A stretch of DNA of 64,000 nucleotides from Pyropia yezoensis (lineage: Eukaryota > Rhodophyta > Bangiophyceae > Bangiales > Bangiaceae): the NCBI GenBank assembly GCA_009829735.1, contig CM020618.1:18027346-18091345 (forward strand), read 5' to 3'. Below are positions 31,861-43,677 of the stretch, piece by piece. The number at the start of each line of letters is the position of its first letter. Within the stretch, counting starts at the first letter, position 1. Under the pieces are notes generated by a model that saw only the letters and a program-made list of their open reading frames with translations, searched no databases and was not told where the DNA came from. A program made the position numbers and the translations under genes.

Positions 31861-34800
31861 GCGCTGGGTTACCCAAGCAAGCCACCCCGGAGTACCGCGG
31901 GGAAAGCCCCACGGAGAGCGCGGTTGAGCCGACGCCGCATCAACCCCCGGGTACACCTTCCGGCCCCGACGACACGGCGTCAGGGGATTGATGACCAACC
32001 TCCAAGGTTGGGAGGAGAGGACGGGAAGCCCCGTCACGTTGAACCAGACAAGGGCCCTGTTCAGGATGCCCGAGCTACACCGGATATCGGTGTAGGACAT
32101 GTGTTGTTTACCTTGGAGAACTTCAAGGTATCAGCCACACTGGGGGTTGACCCCCAGTCGACACGATCGTACTACCCTGTACTGGATACAGGGGCTGGAC
32201 CCAACCTTATCCGGAAGGATACCCTCCCGGACAAGTGGCTTCCACGAGTCAGAGTGACTCGGGGACCCACCATCAAGGACGCGAATGGTCGACTCATTCG
32301 TACGACCGCAGCGATGTCGCTGCGGGTTACCATCGGGGATCTCACCACGGAAGTTGACTTCCTGGTATGTGAAACGCTATCGGTGCCCTGCATACTGGGG
32401 TGCACCTTCATCAACGTTCACGTTGATGCAATCCGGCCAGGCCGGAGGACCGTCGAGCTTCAAGAAGCCGACGGGACGAAGCGAGGACACACGGCTATCG
32501 TCAGGGACCTGACGCTACAAGGAAGCCACGTTAACGTGGCTGAGGTGTACGCAAGCGTCGAGCCGAAGACACTTCGGTTGGCCAAGCGAACTCGCTTTGA
32601 GCCGTTGTCAGAGACAGTCCTCCCGGTTAACTGCGACCTCGCAGGCATCTGCCAGAGTCCAGTCCAACCTACGGACGTACAAGCGCCATGGGTTGACCAT
32701 GGCCAACGGTCTCATAGACCTCCCAGCAGGAGGGTCGTCCCTCCTAGTGATGGCGAACTATCGCCGTAAGGCAGTCACCCTCCCGAAGGGAACTATCCTC
32801 GGGATTGCCGAACTCTACGAAGGAGATATCCTTACCCCTGATAAGGAAGGTCAAGTGGAACCACTTGAAGTACTGGCGGTCGCCGAGACCACGAGCGACA
32901 GCAACCCGATGACGGGAAGCCTAACCCATCGGCGGCTCCGGCGGACCTGCCGCCAAAGGACCAAGAGGCCTTGAAGGCACTGGCCGAGGCTGACCTCGAC
33001 CACCTTCCCCTTCGGTAGCCGAAGGGGTACGACGGATGCTAAGAAAGCATGACGTTATGTGGACAGGCGGGGCCTTGGGGACCATTGGGGCAACCCAACA
33101 TCGTATAGACCTGGTACCAGGCGCACGACCCGCCCGCTCACAACCGCACCGAGCGGGACCTATGCAACGAGAGATCGTTGATGGAGAAGTGAAGAGGATG
33201 AGTGAAGCTAAGGTGATCCGACCTTCGATGTCGGAATGGGGTGCCCCAGTCGTTATTGTGCCGAAGAAGGATCAAACCCCTCGGTTTTGCATCGATTATC
33301 GACGCCTCAACTTGGTTACCAAGAAGGACTCATACCCTTTACCAAGGATGGATGAATGCATCGACTCCCTGGGGGAGGCTACGGTGTTTACCACCATCGA
33401 CTGCAATGCCGGATACTGGCAGATCCCGGTGGCGGACGAGGATATCCCCAAGACGGCATTCGTCTGTCACAGTGGAGTGTACGAGTTCCTAAGGATGCCC
33501 TTCGGATTGTCCAACGCCCCCGCTACATTCCAGCGGGCTATCGACATCATACTGTCGGGGGTGAAGTGGCGTAACTGCCTAGTGTACCTCGATGACGTCA
33601 TCGTCTTCTCGCGTAACATGGATGACCATGTACAACATGTTGACGAGGTACTCACCCTCTTGAGGAACGCCGGGGTAACCCTGCGTCTGAAGAAGTGCGC
33701 CTTCTTCCAACAGACGGTCGAATATCTGGGCCACCAGATAACCCCTGGTAAACTAGGGGTACTCGAAGCCAATACCCGGGCACTCCGGGATGCCCGGTTC
33801 CCTAACACCCAGACGCAGCTCAAGAGCTTCCTGGGAATGTGCAATGTATACCGACGGTTCGTCAAGGACTTCGCTCGGATAGCTAAACCGTTAACGGTTC
33901 TTACGAGCAGTACCTTACCCAAGGTACTCCAACCCCCTTCGCCTAGCGAAGAGGAGGCATTCGAGTCGCTGAAGCGAGCCCTACTAGCCCCACCCGTCCT
34001 TGCGTTACCGCATAGACGGGGTACCTTCGTCATCGATGTCGATGCGTGTGATACACAAGTGGGATGCACCCTGTTACAGGGAGAGACGTTGATAGGTACC
34101 GACAACGTTATCCCGGACCTACGTCCGGTAGAGTACTTCAGCCGGACACTCAACCCGGCTGAGCGGAACTATAGTGCCACCGAGCGTGAATGCCTCGGAG
34201 TTATATGGGCAGTGCAACTGCTCCGTCCATACCTGGAGGGCTCCAGGTTCATCGTGAGGTCCGACCACGAACCCCTACGATGGCTCCTCAACCTTGGTGA
34301 CAAGGATTCCGATAGCCATGGGAGGCTAGCCCGATGGAGGCTGAAGATGGCCGAGCACGACTACCGCACGGTGTATAAGGCTGGGTCAACCCACCACCTC
34401 GGAGACGCGTTGTCTCGACTCGACACCCCGAGCGGGGATACCCGCCCGGTGGACGAGGACATCCCGGTGGTACCGGTGTGCATGGTGGGTAATGCTACCC
34501 AGGGTATGGCTGACCATACCAGGGCACACCTTGCGTGCCCATTAACCCTCGCGGACTTCCGCGAGGCACAGGCCAACGACGATGACTGTAGACGTCATCG
34601 TGCTAACCTCCTGGCCGGCACGGCCGGCATCTTCTCCGAGAACGAAGACGGACTCATATACCGGCGGGCACCCGCCGATGGACGACATCAAGTCGTGGTT
34701 CCCGTGTCCTTACGGCAAGCCGTCATGGAACGAGAACACGAGAACCCTACAGCCGGACACCCGGGGGGTTCACGTATGTTCGCAGCAATGCGAAGGTTCT

Positions 34801-36014
34801 TCTACTGGCCAGCAATGGCCGTCGACGTGGTCGACCACGTAAGGGGATGCCACCCCTGTGCACGTAACCGCATGAGTCTACATAGGCGGGCGTCTGCCAT
34901 GAAGCTATTCCCACCTGATGGGCCCAACGAGCAAGTCGCTATCGACATACTCGGGCCACTTCCGATAACGGAAGAAGGGAACAGGTACATCCTGGTCATG
35001 TCTGACCGCTTCACTAAGCTGTCAAGAGCGGCAGCCATCCCGAATGATACGGCATACACGATCATGAACGCAGTGGTTGACCACTGGATCAGTGCATACG
35101 GAGTCATGAAGCAACTCCTCTCCGATAACGGAGCAAACCTTACGTCGGCATTCTGCACTAAGGTCCTGGGCATGTTCGGTATCGAACCACGTCGGGCATC
35201 CGACTACCACCCGCAGTCCAACGGGCAGGTGGAGCGGTTCAACCGCACCATCGTAAAGATGCTACAGTGCTACGTGGCCGAGCACACGAACACTTGGGAC
35301 AGGCTTCTGTCCGTACTCACCCTGGCATACAATGCCAGGCCACATCGGAGCACAAACATTGCTCCGCTGGAGTGGGTCATGCCACTAGGCGTCGGTAACC
35401 TGACGCTGCCACCCGGCAGGTGCACTCGGTATGATACACCGAAGGGCCGACCCGCCGAACGCATCCACCTAGCTTGGTTGGCCAAGCTATCGTGGATGAT
35501 TCCTAAGCTCAAGGGTGCCCTTGACAGAACACAACTTCGATACAAGAAGAACTTCGACGCCCGACTACGGGTGCGCAACGCAACCCTGGTAACAGGTGAC
35601 TGGGTCTATATCAGACACCAGAAGTTCCGAGGGAACAAGCTTATGCAACCGGTCAAGGGACCGTACCAGATCCTCCACAGAGATGACCACTCTGTTATCT
35701 TACACTCCGATACGGAGATTCAACGCATCAGCATGAATGACGTCACACCTGCTCCGATGCCGGAACAGCCTCAGCCGGTACCGGCTGGGTTGCTACATGA
35801 AGCTCTTACAACCCACCGGTCAGATGACCCGGTGGGACCGGATGGGATTCCATACCAAGTAGAGAGCGTGGTCGGACACACCGACCCGGACCTACCAGGA
35901 CCCTGGTACGTCAAGGTTATGTGGGTCGGATACGACTCACCCACCTGGGAACAGGCGGCAAATATACCCCGCCAACTCCTCATGCCTTACATGAGGCGAC
36001 GACGCCTACTGTAA
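31850..36014 (+). pseudogene. pol of copy A: protease part frameshifted, RT to chromodomain open
   Basis: The protease frame (31924-32769) has the aspartic motif LDTGAGP. It is broken by an extra C near 32652, a missing C near 32893 and a missing A near 33008, relative to copy B. From 33036 the frame is open for 992 codons: RT (CIDYRRLNLV, CLVYLDDVIVFS), RNase H (FVIDVDACDTQVGC, ATEREC, RSDHEPL), integrase (HHCC finger, IDILGPLP, LLSDNGAN, NGQVERFNR) and a C-terminal chromodomain (WYVKVMWVGYDSPTWEQAAN). About six residues differ from copy B across this part. Confidence 0.9.
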
Positions 36015-36092
36015 CAACCCAACCGACACCGACTTCGGCTGTTGGGGGGTGAGGCTTATACCTACTAAGTAGGGTGTGACATGGTTAAAGCA

Positions 36093-36157
36093 GACTTAGG
36101 TTTCTAAGTCAAATCAGACTTAGGTTTCTAAGTCGAACCAAGCTTAGGTAACTAAGT
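36093..36157 (+). repeat. three short hairpin repeats at the pol/antisense-ORF junction, copy A
   Basis: GACTTAGGTTTCTAAGTC at 36093-36110 and again at 36117-36134, then a variant GCTTAGGTAACTAAGT at 36142-36157. Each is a self-complementary 16-18-mer. They sit between the stop of pol (36014) and the stop of the antisense ORF (36470). Copy B has four. Confidence 0.85.
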
Positions 36158-36469
36158 AAAACCTGAACCTTAATAAGTTAACTTAAAGGTAAAGGCTAAC
36201 TCCGATAATATCGAAGTAACTAGGGGGCTTACACGGGAGGATGACCTCCCCAAGCCAAGACACAAAGTGAGGGAGGATAACCTCCCCAAGCATGAACCAA
36301 CCGGAAGAAGTTGGGCGGGAGGCAAGGCACCACTGAGCCAGAAGGGGTACTCCCCAGGGCAGCAAACAGAGGCAAGCAATGCCCCCAGCGGGGGATGAGT
36401 TTATACTCACTACTACCCGGCTACCATAAGGGTTGCCGGGGCCCTCTCCCTCACAAACAATAGCACTCC

Positions 36470-38917
36470 TCAGTGGGTAGACCCACTGCCCGAGGGAGGC
36501 CACTCACGCGTAAGCGCGTATACCTCCGTGCTCCACCGGTCGGCAATGTCACGACGGTCGATCACCCGAGTTACCTCGGTGCATAGCTGGACGAGGGTGC
36601 TGCGGCCAGCCTCCACGTCCTCCAGAGCTTTCTGGAGGCGGTCAAGCACGCCACCGAAGCAACGCGCTGACCCAACCAGCGCAGCACCTGGGGGGATATC
36701 CCCCCAGCTAACAGAGAGACCCCCACGCATTGCGCGGGTAACAAGGGCGTCAACGCCTTCATACCAGAGACGGGGACCCCCGTCATGTAGGACAGGGGCG
36801 GGAGGTGACACTGGCGCAGCCAGAGGAGCCACAGGAGCCGACACGGCTACCACCGGAGCCGGTGGCACCTGATACGAGGCCCGGTAGGACCCTACCGAAG
36901 GGGCTCCACCGTAACCACGGCGGTACTCCGCCCGACGACGGGACACCTCACGCTCCCTACCCACAGAGCCCCACTCTCGGGGACGACGGCCAACCGCCGC
37001 CGGCATCGGGTTACCGAACCACGGAGCAAGGACCTGAAGAGGGTCATGGATAACCATGGGAATACCCAGGTCAGCAACAGCCTCGGTGGATGCCCACCCA
37101 TGGCAACTGGGCTCACCCGGCTGAGTACGCCGGACACGCAACGAGTGACGAGGCAAGGGGGAAGCCCCAGCCTGCGGGTCCCGGTACGGGGGAAGGTCCA
37201 ACACCCCAGCCCAGTTCACGGCATCGTGAACAGTCAGCAGGGCTTCGAACTCCCGGGCCAACCCGGTCTTGGCGGCTATCAGATCCACACCCAACTGCGC
37301 GATGTGCCGACGGACACCCGTCGGGAGATGAAACAGACGACCCTGCCGGCGGACGGACAGCAAGAAGGATGAAGCCTGCCCGAGGGTAACCTCAAGGGTG
37401 AAGGTACCCTGCAACGGGTGGACCGGTCGCGAGGCCAACACACTCCCGAAGTAGCGAAGGCAGGAGCCGGTGTCAAACCGGAAAGCAGGGGCGGGTTCCC
37501 ACCCCTCCTGCCATAGCGGCGGGCGCACGGGAGTATATACCGGAGCACGACCGTTGCCGGTCTGCAACGCACACGTTATATCCGTGCGGAACGCATCCGC
37601 CATGACACCATGGTTACGTCGCCAACTCGACGCCGACTTCAACCCCGCCATGGGCGGGTAGGGAGCCGTCAACGACAGATACGGGGGTACCCCCGGGTAG
37701 TAGTCAAAGTCGGGATACCGACCGGTACGGCTCACCGTCTCCCCAAACGCAACCGGCTCCGCCGCCGCCGCAATCCCCCGAGCACTAGCCGGGTAGTCAA
37801 TCTCCCGCGGCAACGCGGGGGCAATCAAGTCGCAGACCCCGAAGTTGGGGTCGAGGTAGACCTCACCCCGTCCCACCCGGGTGCGCCAGAGCTGCGCATG
37901 CCGGTCGTCCGGCTGACTCAGGATCCAATGGTGTTCCACCCGGACCGCGTTCGGCTGGTTGACCAGCCGCACCAACTCCCGCTCCCAGCTCGGGTCCACC
38001 TTAACGCGGCGGGAGGACTCTCCACGGGGATGCACCAGGTGGAAGTCCACCCGCATACGCCCATCGGACTCCATCGACTCTTGCACCGTGAGGCCTCGAA
38101 CCCGAGCCACCAAGTCGGACACCGACATGGCGGGTTGACCCGCCGCCACGGCGACGCCGCCACCCAACGGGGCAACCCGGGCAGGACCAGGAAGAATCTG
38201 GGGCGCCGGGGGACGCACCACCGGCAGAGGGGCCGACGTCGGAGATGGACGAGGCCGAGGAGGAAGAAGAAGGGCCGGCGCCCGCCCGGAGTAACTCCCG
38301 GTGTCAACCGCCATGGGAGAAGGAGCGTCTTGACCGCTCGACACCCGCGGCACCGCAGGTATGGTACCGGCGCCGGCACCACCCGTCGGCGTAGCCCCCG
38401 CCTCGGAAGTGGAAGGCACTTGGACAGCCTCCGGAGCCGGAGCCCCGGCCGTGCGGACACCCGCACCGTCTTGACCCACCGCACCGGGTGTCGCACCGCC
38501 ACCACCACCCGCGTCAACGTCGGGACCGCCTCGAGGAGTCACCGCCCGGACCCCCGGACCACCTTGACCAGCCGGAGTCGGCTGCGGGTCGCCACCTCCG
38601 CCGCAGGGCGGACCATCTTGAGGTACCTGCGGTGAGCCGGCACCGGCACCAGGCTCCATCCGGGCAGCCGGCAGAGAGGGGGTAGAAGCCGCCACGCGCG
38701 GTTGACCGCCGGGTTGACCTCCGGCCGACGGCACCGTCGTGCCGCTGCACACGGACGACAGTCCTCCGGCCGACAGACGGACGGACACCGCAGGCCCGTC
38801 GTCGTCAGACGAGCTCACCCCGTAACGCGCGGCGTCGGGACCGACAGGCGCGTCGTCCTCCATCTCCTCCCCGATCAGGAGGTCTTCCTCCTCTTCAAGC
38901 ACCTGGGGATAGGACAT
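36470..38917 (-). CDS. antisense accessory ORF of chromovirus copy A, 815 aa, unknown function
   Basis: Encoded on the strand opposite to gag-pol, between pol and the 3' LTR. ATG at 38917 (MSYPQVLEEEEDLLIGEE); the frame is open further upstream only from non-ATG codons. The N-terminal third is acidic, then Gly/Pro/Ala-rich and low-complexity. From about residue 265 the composition is normal for a globular protein, with SVSDLVARVRGLTVQ, WERELVRLVNQPNAVRVEHH, a Tyr/Pro-rich stretch (YPDFDYYPGVPPYLSL) and a charged C-terminus (VIDRRDIADRWSTEVYALTR). I see no RT, RNase H, envelope-type membrane segment or zinc motif, and no family. It is intact here although gag and protease of the same copy are broken. 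By eye only one residue differs from copy B. Confidence 0.75.
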   Translation of the reverse strand: MSYPQVLEEEEDLLIGEEMEDDAPVGPDAARYGVSSSDDDGPAVSVRLSAGGLSSVCSGTTVPSAGGQPGGQPRVAASTPSLPAARMEPGAGAGSPQVPQDGPPCGGGGDPQPTPAGQGGPGVRAVTPRGGPDVDAGGGGGATPGAVGQDGAGVRTAGAPAPEAVQVPSTSEAGATPTGGAGAGTIPAVPRVSSGQDAPSPMAVDTGSYSGRAPALLLPPRPRPSPTSAPLPVVRPPAPQILPGPARVAPLGGGVAVAAGQPAMSVSDLVARVRGLTVQESMESDGRMRVDFHLVHPRGESSRRVKVDPSWERELVRLVNQPNAVRVEHHWILSQPDDRHAQLWRTRVGRGEVYLDPNFGVCDLIAPALPREIDYPASARGIAAAAEPVAFGETVSRTGRYPDFDYYPGVPPYLSLTAPYPPMAGLKSASSWRRNHGVMADAFRTDITCALQTGNGRAPVYTPVRPPLWQEGWEPAPAFRFDTGSCLRYFGSVLASRPVHPLQGTFTLEVTLGQASSFLLSVRRQGRLFHLPTGVRRHIAQLGVDLIAAKTGLAREFEALLTVHDAVNWAGVLDLPPYRDPQAGASPLPRHSLRVRRTQPGEPSCHGWASTEAVADLGIPMVIHDPLQVLAPWFGNPMPAAVGRRPREWGSVGREREVSRRRAEYRRGYGGAPSVGSYRASYQVPPAPVVAVSAPVAPLAAPVSPPAPVLHDGGPRLWYEGVDALVTRAMRGGLSVSWGDIPPGAALVGSARCFGGVLDRLQKALEDVEAGRSTLVQLCTEVTRVIDRRDIADRWSTEVYALTREWPPSGSGSTH

Positions 38918-39490
38918 GATAACGGGTGCGGAGTCCCCCACGCCCACAAGCCGTCGACGGCTACAACCCGGTACGGTGGGATAACCGGGACGAGCCAGGG
39001 AAGCGCGGACACCCGCGCTTATGACCACAAACGGCCACGAGAAGCGCCACAGGCACGCGGGTCGACCCACGCCCCACGGGGCTACGAACGCGCTCCACCC
39101 AGGCACCTGGGCGGGACGGGGCCACCCCCACACACGGGGTAAGCAAGCGGGGTCACCCCCAACCGCCCCCACGCAACGCGGGCAGCCCCCGCCCCCCACT
39201 CAATCGCCCACACGAGAGGGACCCCCCTACCACCAGGCACCTGGTGGCGGATCCGCTTGCACCACCCCTCGGAAAGGGGGGTCGTGAACAAAAACCCGCA
39301 TCGGGAAATTAACGGTCCGGAAAACGGATCGTGTGTGTACCACACAAAGGGGGGCACCCCCCTCGGACAACCTCGAAAAGGGGTGTCTGTCGCGACTGGG
39401 CGCAAAGCCCCACCCGACGGGTAAACAGTCACGCGACCCACTTACATTCGGTAACCCGAATGCAACTCGACCCGAGGACGGGCCGAATCT

Positions 39491-39502
39491 AAGGGGGGGA
39501 TA
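39491..39502 (+). promoter_or_regulatory. polypurine tract, copy A
   Basis: AAGGGGGGGATA directly precedes the 3' LTR (39503), the expected place for the plus-strand primer. Confidence 0.85.
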
Positions 39503-39865
39503 TGTAGCAATATGGTTGTCCGTATTGTGACCCTAATATCAGGGGGGCTACTTCTAACTCTTAACTTTCAATTTGAGAGTCCGAACTGGTCACGGTATCT
39601 ATAAGTTACGTATGACCAGAGGGACTTGCATCTTGGGGTGGAGGGTAGTTAGTAGTGTCTCCGAGGGTTTATAACGAGGGGGCCGGTGGCGAATCCACCG
39701 CCGGCCAAGGTAGAACAACAAACCCCTCCCATTTGGGCTCCCATCTTGGTCCCGTGGCTTGCGCTCCAAGGACAGCAACCTTGGCCTCCCGGTGACGTTG
39801 GTGCCGATCCCCCTTGGTGAGTGTTCCCTGAGAGTGGACGTGCGACGGATTCCTATTGTGCTACA
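39503..39865 (+). repeat. 3' LTR of chromovirus copy A
   Basis: 363 bp, TGTAGCAATATGG...ATTGTGCTACA. Nearly identical to both LTRs of copy B. Confidence 0.95.
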
Positions 39866-40270
39866 AAAAGTCACTCCACAGAGTGTCCTGCCGCTAGCTG
39901 CCGCCCCGGGGGTTAGGTGGTCGCCTATGGCAGCGAGAAGTACGTACCGGACCGCACGCACTGGCAATGTGCCAAAGAGAAAAGCTGGAGGAGAGGGGAC
40001 GTCCTGGCGCGCACCTGCGACGAAGTCCCGTCCGGGTCGATTCGTGCTGCGCTCATCCCGCCCCTGCCATCCCTCATCGCGCGCTTCCCATCCCTGTCCG
40101 CCTCATGGTGACCGCCATCCCCCGACCCACCCGAAAGGCGCCGGGTTGGGCCCCCGAAAGGTCCCGGGAGGAGCCTTTCGGGTGCGTCGGGCGGGTCGAC
40201 GCCGAGGAAGGTCGCTTTCGACAACTTCACAGGATATGGCTCAGACGACTGCATGGTGAGACAAGAAAGG
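39866..40270. other. unique sequence after copy A; no gene recognised
   Basis: No continuity with the old gypsy fragment that flanks copy A on its other side, and no target duplication. Short plus frames are present with no domain. Confidence 0.4.
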
Positions 40271-40779
40271 TGAGGGCGTGGGGAGAGAGGGGGGGGGAGG
40301 GCCAACAGGGTGCAGCAGACGGCAGGGGTGTACAAAGATGCAGCCAAGTGTGGAAAGGGTGGACGAGATAGGCGGCTCCCCAGGAGACACGGACGCCACA
40401 TGAGCCTAGACGTTCAGTAGCCGACAGTCCGCCGTGGGCACAGCCGCTGGGGCGCTCTCACGCACAGGTCTGCCAAGAGCGGGCAATTTTCAAAGGCAGG
40501 AAACCGATTCGAGAGGTCAGGAAGAATGAGGGCGTGGGGAGAGAGGGGGGGGGAGGGCCAACAGGGTGCAGCAGACGGCAGGGGTGTATAAAGATGCAGC
40601 CAATTGTGGAAAGGGTGGACGAGATAGGCGGCTCCCCAGGAGACACGGACGCCACATGAGCCTAGACGTTCAGTAGCCGACAGTCGGCCGTGGGCACAGC
40701 CGCTGGGGCGCTCTCACGCACAGGTCTGCCAAGAGCGGGCAAGTTTCAAAGGCAGGAAACCGATTCAAGAGGTCAGGCC
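40271..40779 (+). repeat. 256-bp tandem duplication
   Basis: TGAGGGCGTGGGGAGAGAGG starts at 40271 and again at 40527. The two units are almost identical, with point differences such as TGTACAAAG versus TGTATAAAG and CAGTCCGCC versus CAGTCGGCC. Both end in CGATTC[G/A]AGAGGTCAGG. Confidence 0.95.
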
Positions 40780-41483
40780 AGCACGTTTAGCCTCCTTTCA
40801 TAAAGAGAAGCCGCCCGCAGGCGCACACGACACCGGCAAGCCATGGCACGTGGCGGGAGCACCGCCTCCGCCATCAGCCGACACCGCCACGACGACATCC
40901 CGCGCACACCCTCCTATTCTGCATCTCCCAAAAAGTAGCTCATGCATCTTGTAACATGCGTCATTCAAGGCCACATGTTCCCCTCACCATTACAGCACGT
41001 TGTCAAAACTACACGCTGTACACAGATCCGGAATGTACAGATCTGGTACAAAAACGTTTACACACTAGTGTTGTATATGTCTTAGTTCCTTTTGGCACAA
41101 ACCAACCAATTCAACGACAACTGTTTTTTAGGGATCCCCGCAAACCGATTCTCAATCTAGGGGACGCCTGAACAAGAACGCCCGGCGTCGGCCACCGTCG
41201 TAGGCTCCATCGTCGTCGTGACCGTCTTCTTCTCGCCCGGCGTCCCCGTCACGCGCACACCCCCACCAGCGCTCTCTTTTGCGAGTGTTGAACCCCCCAT
41301 CCCCGACCACCTTACCACCTGCTCCACGCCCGATTGCATGACCTTACCTCACCCTCGCCAATACAATGAGCCATGAGACAGGTGCGTCATGGTGGCAGTG
41401 GGCTCGAGCTGAGCGGGGCGCGGGTATCCTACCCCATGTGACGTGCGCGAGACATAACTCATTCTGACGATGCGGAATTTCTA
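40780..41483. other. intergenic; no gene recognised
   Basis: A mixed, less GC-rich stretch containing a GTTGTATATGTCTTAG-like AT-rich patch near 41070. No domain or repeat was found. Confidence 0.35.
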
Positions 41484-41493
41484 TTGACGCGGC

Positions 41494-42670
41494 ATGCCTA
41501 CATATTCATTTATTCTAATGCTCTACACCTGTTCGAAAAATGCAGCAGACCGTCTTCCCATCTCCCCCTCTCTCTCCGAGGAGCCTGCTATCGTTCATCC
41601 GGACGCTGCCGCTGGTGCTTCTGTAACTGTTACGAAGACACCTGCGTGTGGGGCGTGCGGCCATCAAAAAAATGGTACCCACGGCAAGGTTCACTATTTT
41701 GGGCAGTGCTCCCTGGTGGTTGGAAACCAGCAGTGCGTGAGCACGTTGCCTGTTGGCCACGCCTTTTACACTGGGGCGCAGTGCCAGGACCAGCACTGCG
41801 TTTGCCGCATGATGTGCGTTCGTGAAGTTCTTGTTTTCTTTTTAATGTGTGTGTTGTGGCGGTTGTATGAGGACACATGATGATACATGTTCTTTCTTTA
41901 TCAGTGCGCTGAACAGTTCTCTCTTTGCTACGCACTTGTCACACCTCTTCTGGTTTTTTGTCTCTGTGGTATGCTCTGCTTCTGTGCAAGTGTCCTAAGT
42001 GTCGCCGTCCGGGCCACACGCAGAAGACCATTGCGTTGGACCCCAGGCTTTTCAAGCGCGTCGTGTTAGAAAAAGGCGTCGCATTTAACAAGGACACAAG
42101 AGCCTTGAATCTTTTTTCTACGTTTGCCAAGGCGCAACGCCACCTTTTTTCCTCGCAGAGGTGCAGAGGGTCCGAGCCGCTTACGCTGAGAAGGATGCAG
42201 CGCTGAATCGCACGACGAGCGAGCGGGCAGGGCTCGTGTCAAATCTTGTTGGCGCGGCCGCTCCCGCCAACACAGCGGTTTCGACGCTGCGTTCTTTGGG
42301 CTCGGCGGCGTCCGCTTTGGCGCCGCATAACATATCCGCCACCGTTGAGCAGGCGGGCTTGGCCGACGCTGGCCTTTCCGCCTGTGCCTCCGCTCTGGGG
42401 GAAGCGATCGCGGCCGGTCACGGCGCGGCCGTGACCGGCCGCCCTAGCGGCATCATCGACGATGGCGCGCCGGCGACGGCCCTCGCAAATTTACACGGTG
42501 CTCGAGCAGCGGCTCAGCGGGTCGGGGCGAAGCGACTGAGCCAATCGGCGCTGTCCCTCTCGGCTCCGAATGGCTCCCACCGAATGTATGTTTCTGTTTC
42601 TCAAATATTCTTACTTGATTTTTGGCGGATGAAATGGTCGCATGCAGACACGATGGGGACAAGACACTAA
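41494..42670 (+). other. possible Cys/His-rich protein locus, exon structure unresolved
   Basis: Three plus-strand segments look protein-like. From 41494, a frame includes CGACGHQKNGTHGKVHYFGQC followed by further Cys/His (CQDQHCVC). Around 41980-42120 a frame contains CPKCRRPGHTQ, which resembles a CCHC knuckle. From 42161 a frame contains a helical Ala-rich segment (VRAAYAEKDAALNRTTSERAG). Pyrimidine-rich AG sites (for example near 42155) could be acceptors. It could be a host gene or a transposon gene, since the 380-bp dispersed repeat follows directly. I do not recognise a family and cannot give exons. Confidence 0.35.
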
Positions 42671-42838
42671 CTCTTGGGGCTGCGCAGCTGTTTGGTAATT
42701 TTGGCTCTGATTGTCTCCACGGTGGTTCTCGTGACTTGGACTGTCTTTTATTTGCCTGGCGCTCGGTGTGACAACAGAGCGGATCGCGGGGCGCAGCACG
42801 ACGTTGAGATCTCGAGAGTGATGGTCGGCGTCCAGGAT

Positions 42839-43220
42839 TTTCTGTCCGCTGGACCGGAGAACGGCTCTGAGCCACACACAGCGAGCTGGGGTCGCGCCCA
42901 TCCTTGCTATTCATCTTTTCTTCGTTCCGGGCCTGACACGAATAGAGCACCCCACTCCTTGGGTGGTGTGCTGCCGCCTGATCGGGTCCCCGGACTTCCA
43001 TCTCATTGGCAATGTTCCGCTGCTTTTGCAGGGACACGGGGTTGGGGCGTGAAGCCATCTCGCAATCAATATTGTGCGGCGAATGAGAGTCACCCATTGT
43101 GCACGAGTGCTCACGAATTGCTTGCGAATTTACAGCTTCCATGCACGTGCCAGGCATGTGGTGCTCACAAATTGCACGTTCACGACTGCGACACGTCTAC
43201 TTTTTGGGGGATGCACAATA
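42839..43220 (+). repeat. dispersed ~380-bp repeat, copy 2
   Basis: Partner of 26298-26680. A plus frame encodes the same Cys/His-rich end (HPLCTSAHELL, CTCQACGAHKLHVHDCD). It stops being similar after GCACAATA, and the chromovirus copy B starts 80 bp later. Confidence 0.8.
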
Positions 43221-43297
43221 CTCCCGACCCCCTCGTCACCCCCACCGCCCTCGAGCAGCGGCGCCAACCCACGAGTGTGCTGGTCGAGGTGGCTGGT

Positions 43298-43302
43298 TCG
43301 TG
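43298..43302 (+). repeat. target-site duplication TCGTG (left), copy B
   Basis: TCGTG immediately before the LTR. The identical 5-mer follows the other LTR at 54128-54132. Confidence 0.9.
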
Positions 43303-43665
43303 TGTAGCACAATAGGAATCCGTCGCACGTCCACTCTCAGGGAACACTCACCAAGGGGGATCGGCACCACCGTCACCGGGAGGCCAAGGTTGCTGTCCTT
43401 GGAGCGCAAGCCACGGGACCAAGATGGGAGCCCAAATGGGAGGGGTTTGTTGTTCTACCTTGGCCGGCGGTGGAATCGCCACCGGCCCCCTCGTTATAAA
43501 CCCTCGGAGACACTACTAACTACCCTCCACCCCAAGATGCAAGTCCCTCTGGTCATACGTAACTTATAGATACCGTGACCAGTACGAACTATCAAATTGA
43601 AAGTTAAGGGTTAGAAGTAGCCCCCCTCATATTAGGGTCACAATACGGACAACCATATTGCTACA
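43303..43665 (-). repeat. 3' LTR of chromovirus copy B
   Basis: 363 bp; on the plus strand it starts TGTAGCACAATAGG and ends ATATTGCTACA. Confidence 0.95.
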
Positions 43666-43677
43666 TATCCCCCCCTT
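43666..43677 (-). promoter_or_regulatory. polypurine tract, copy B
   Basis: AAGGGGGGGATA (minus strand) directly abuts the 3' LTR. Confidence 0.85.

Larger units (their letters stand above)
29081..39865 (+). mobile_element. Ty3/gypsy chromovirus copy A (gag/early pol degenerate)
   Basis: Bounded by LTRs 29081-29441 and 39503-39865, each starting TGTAGCAATATGG and ending ATTGTGCTACA. The internal order is primer site, gag, pol, hairpin cluster, antisense ORF, polypurine tract. Compared with copy B it has at least eight single-base indels between 29081 and 33015, almost all in short homopolymers, and is then nearly identical up to 39865. The flanks (CACCG before, AAAAG after) do not form a target duplication. 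Confidence 0.95.
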
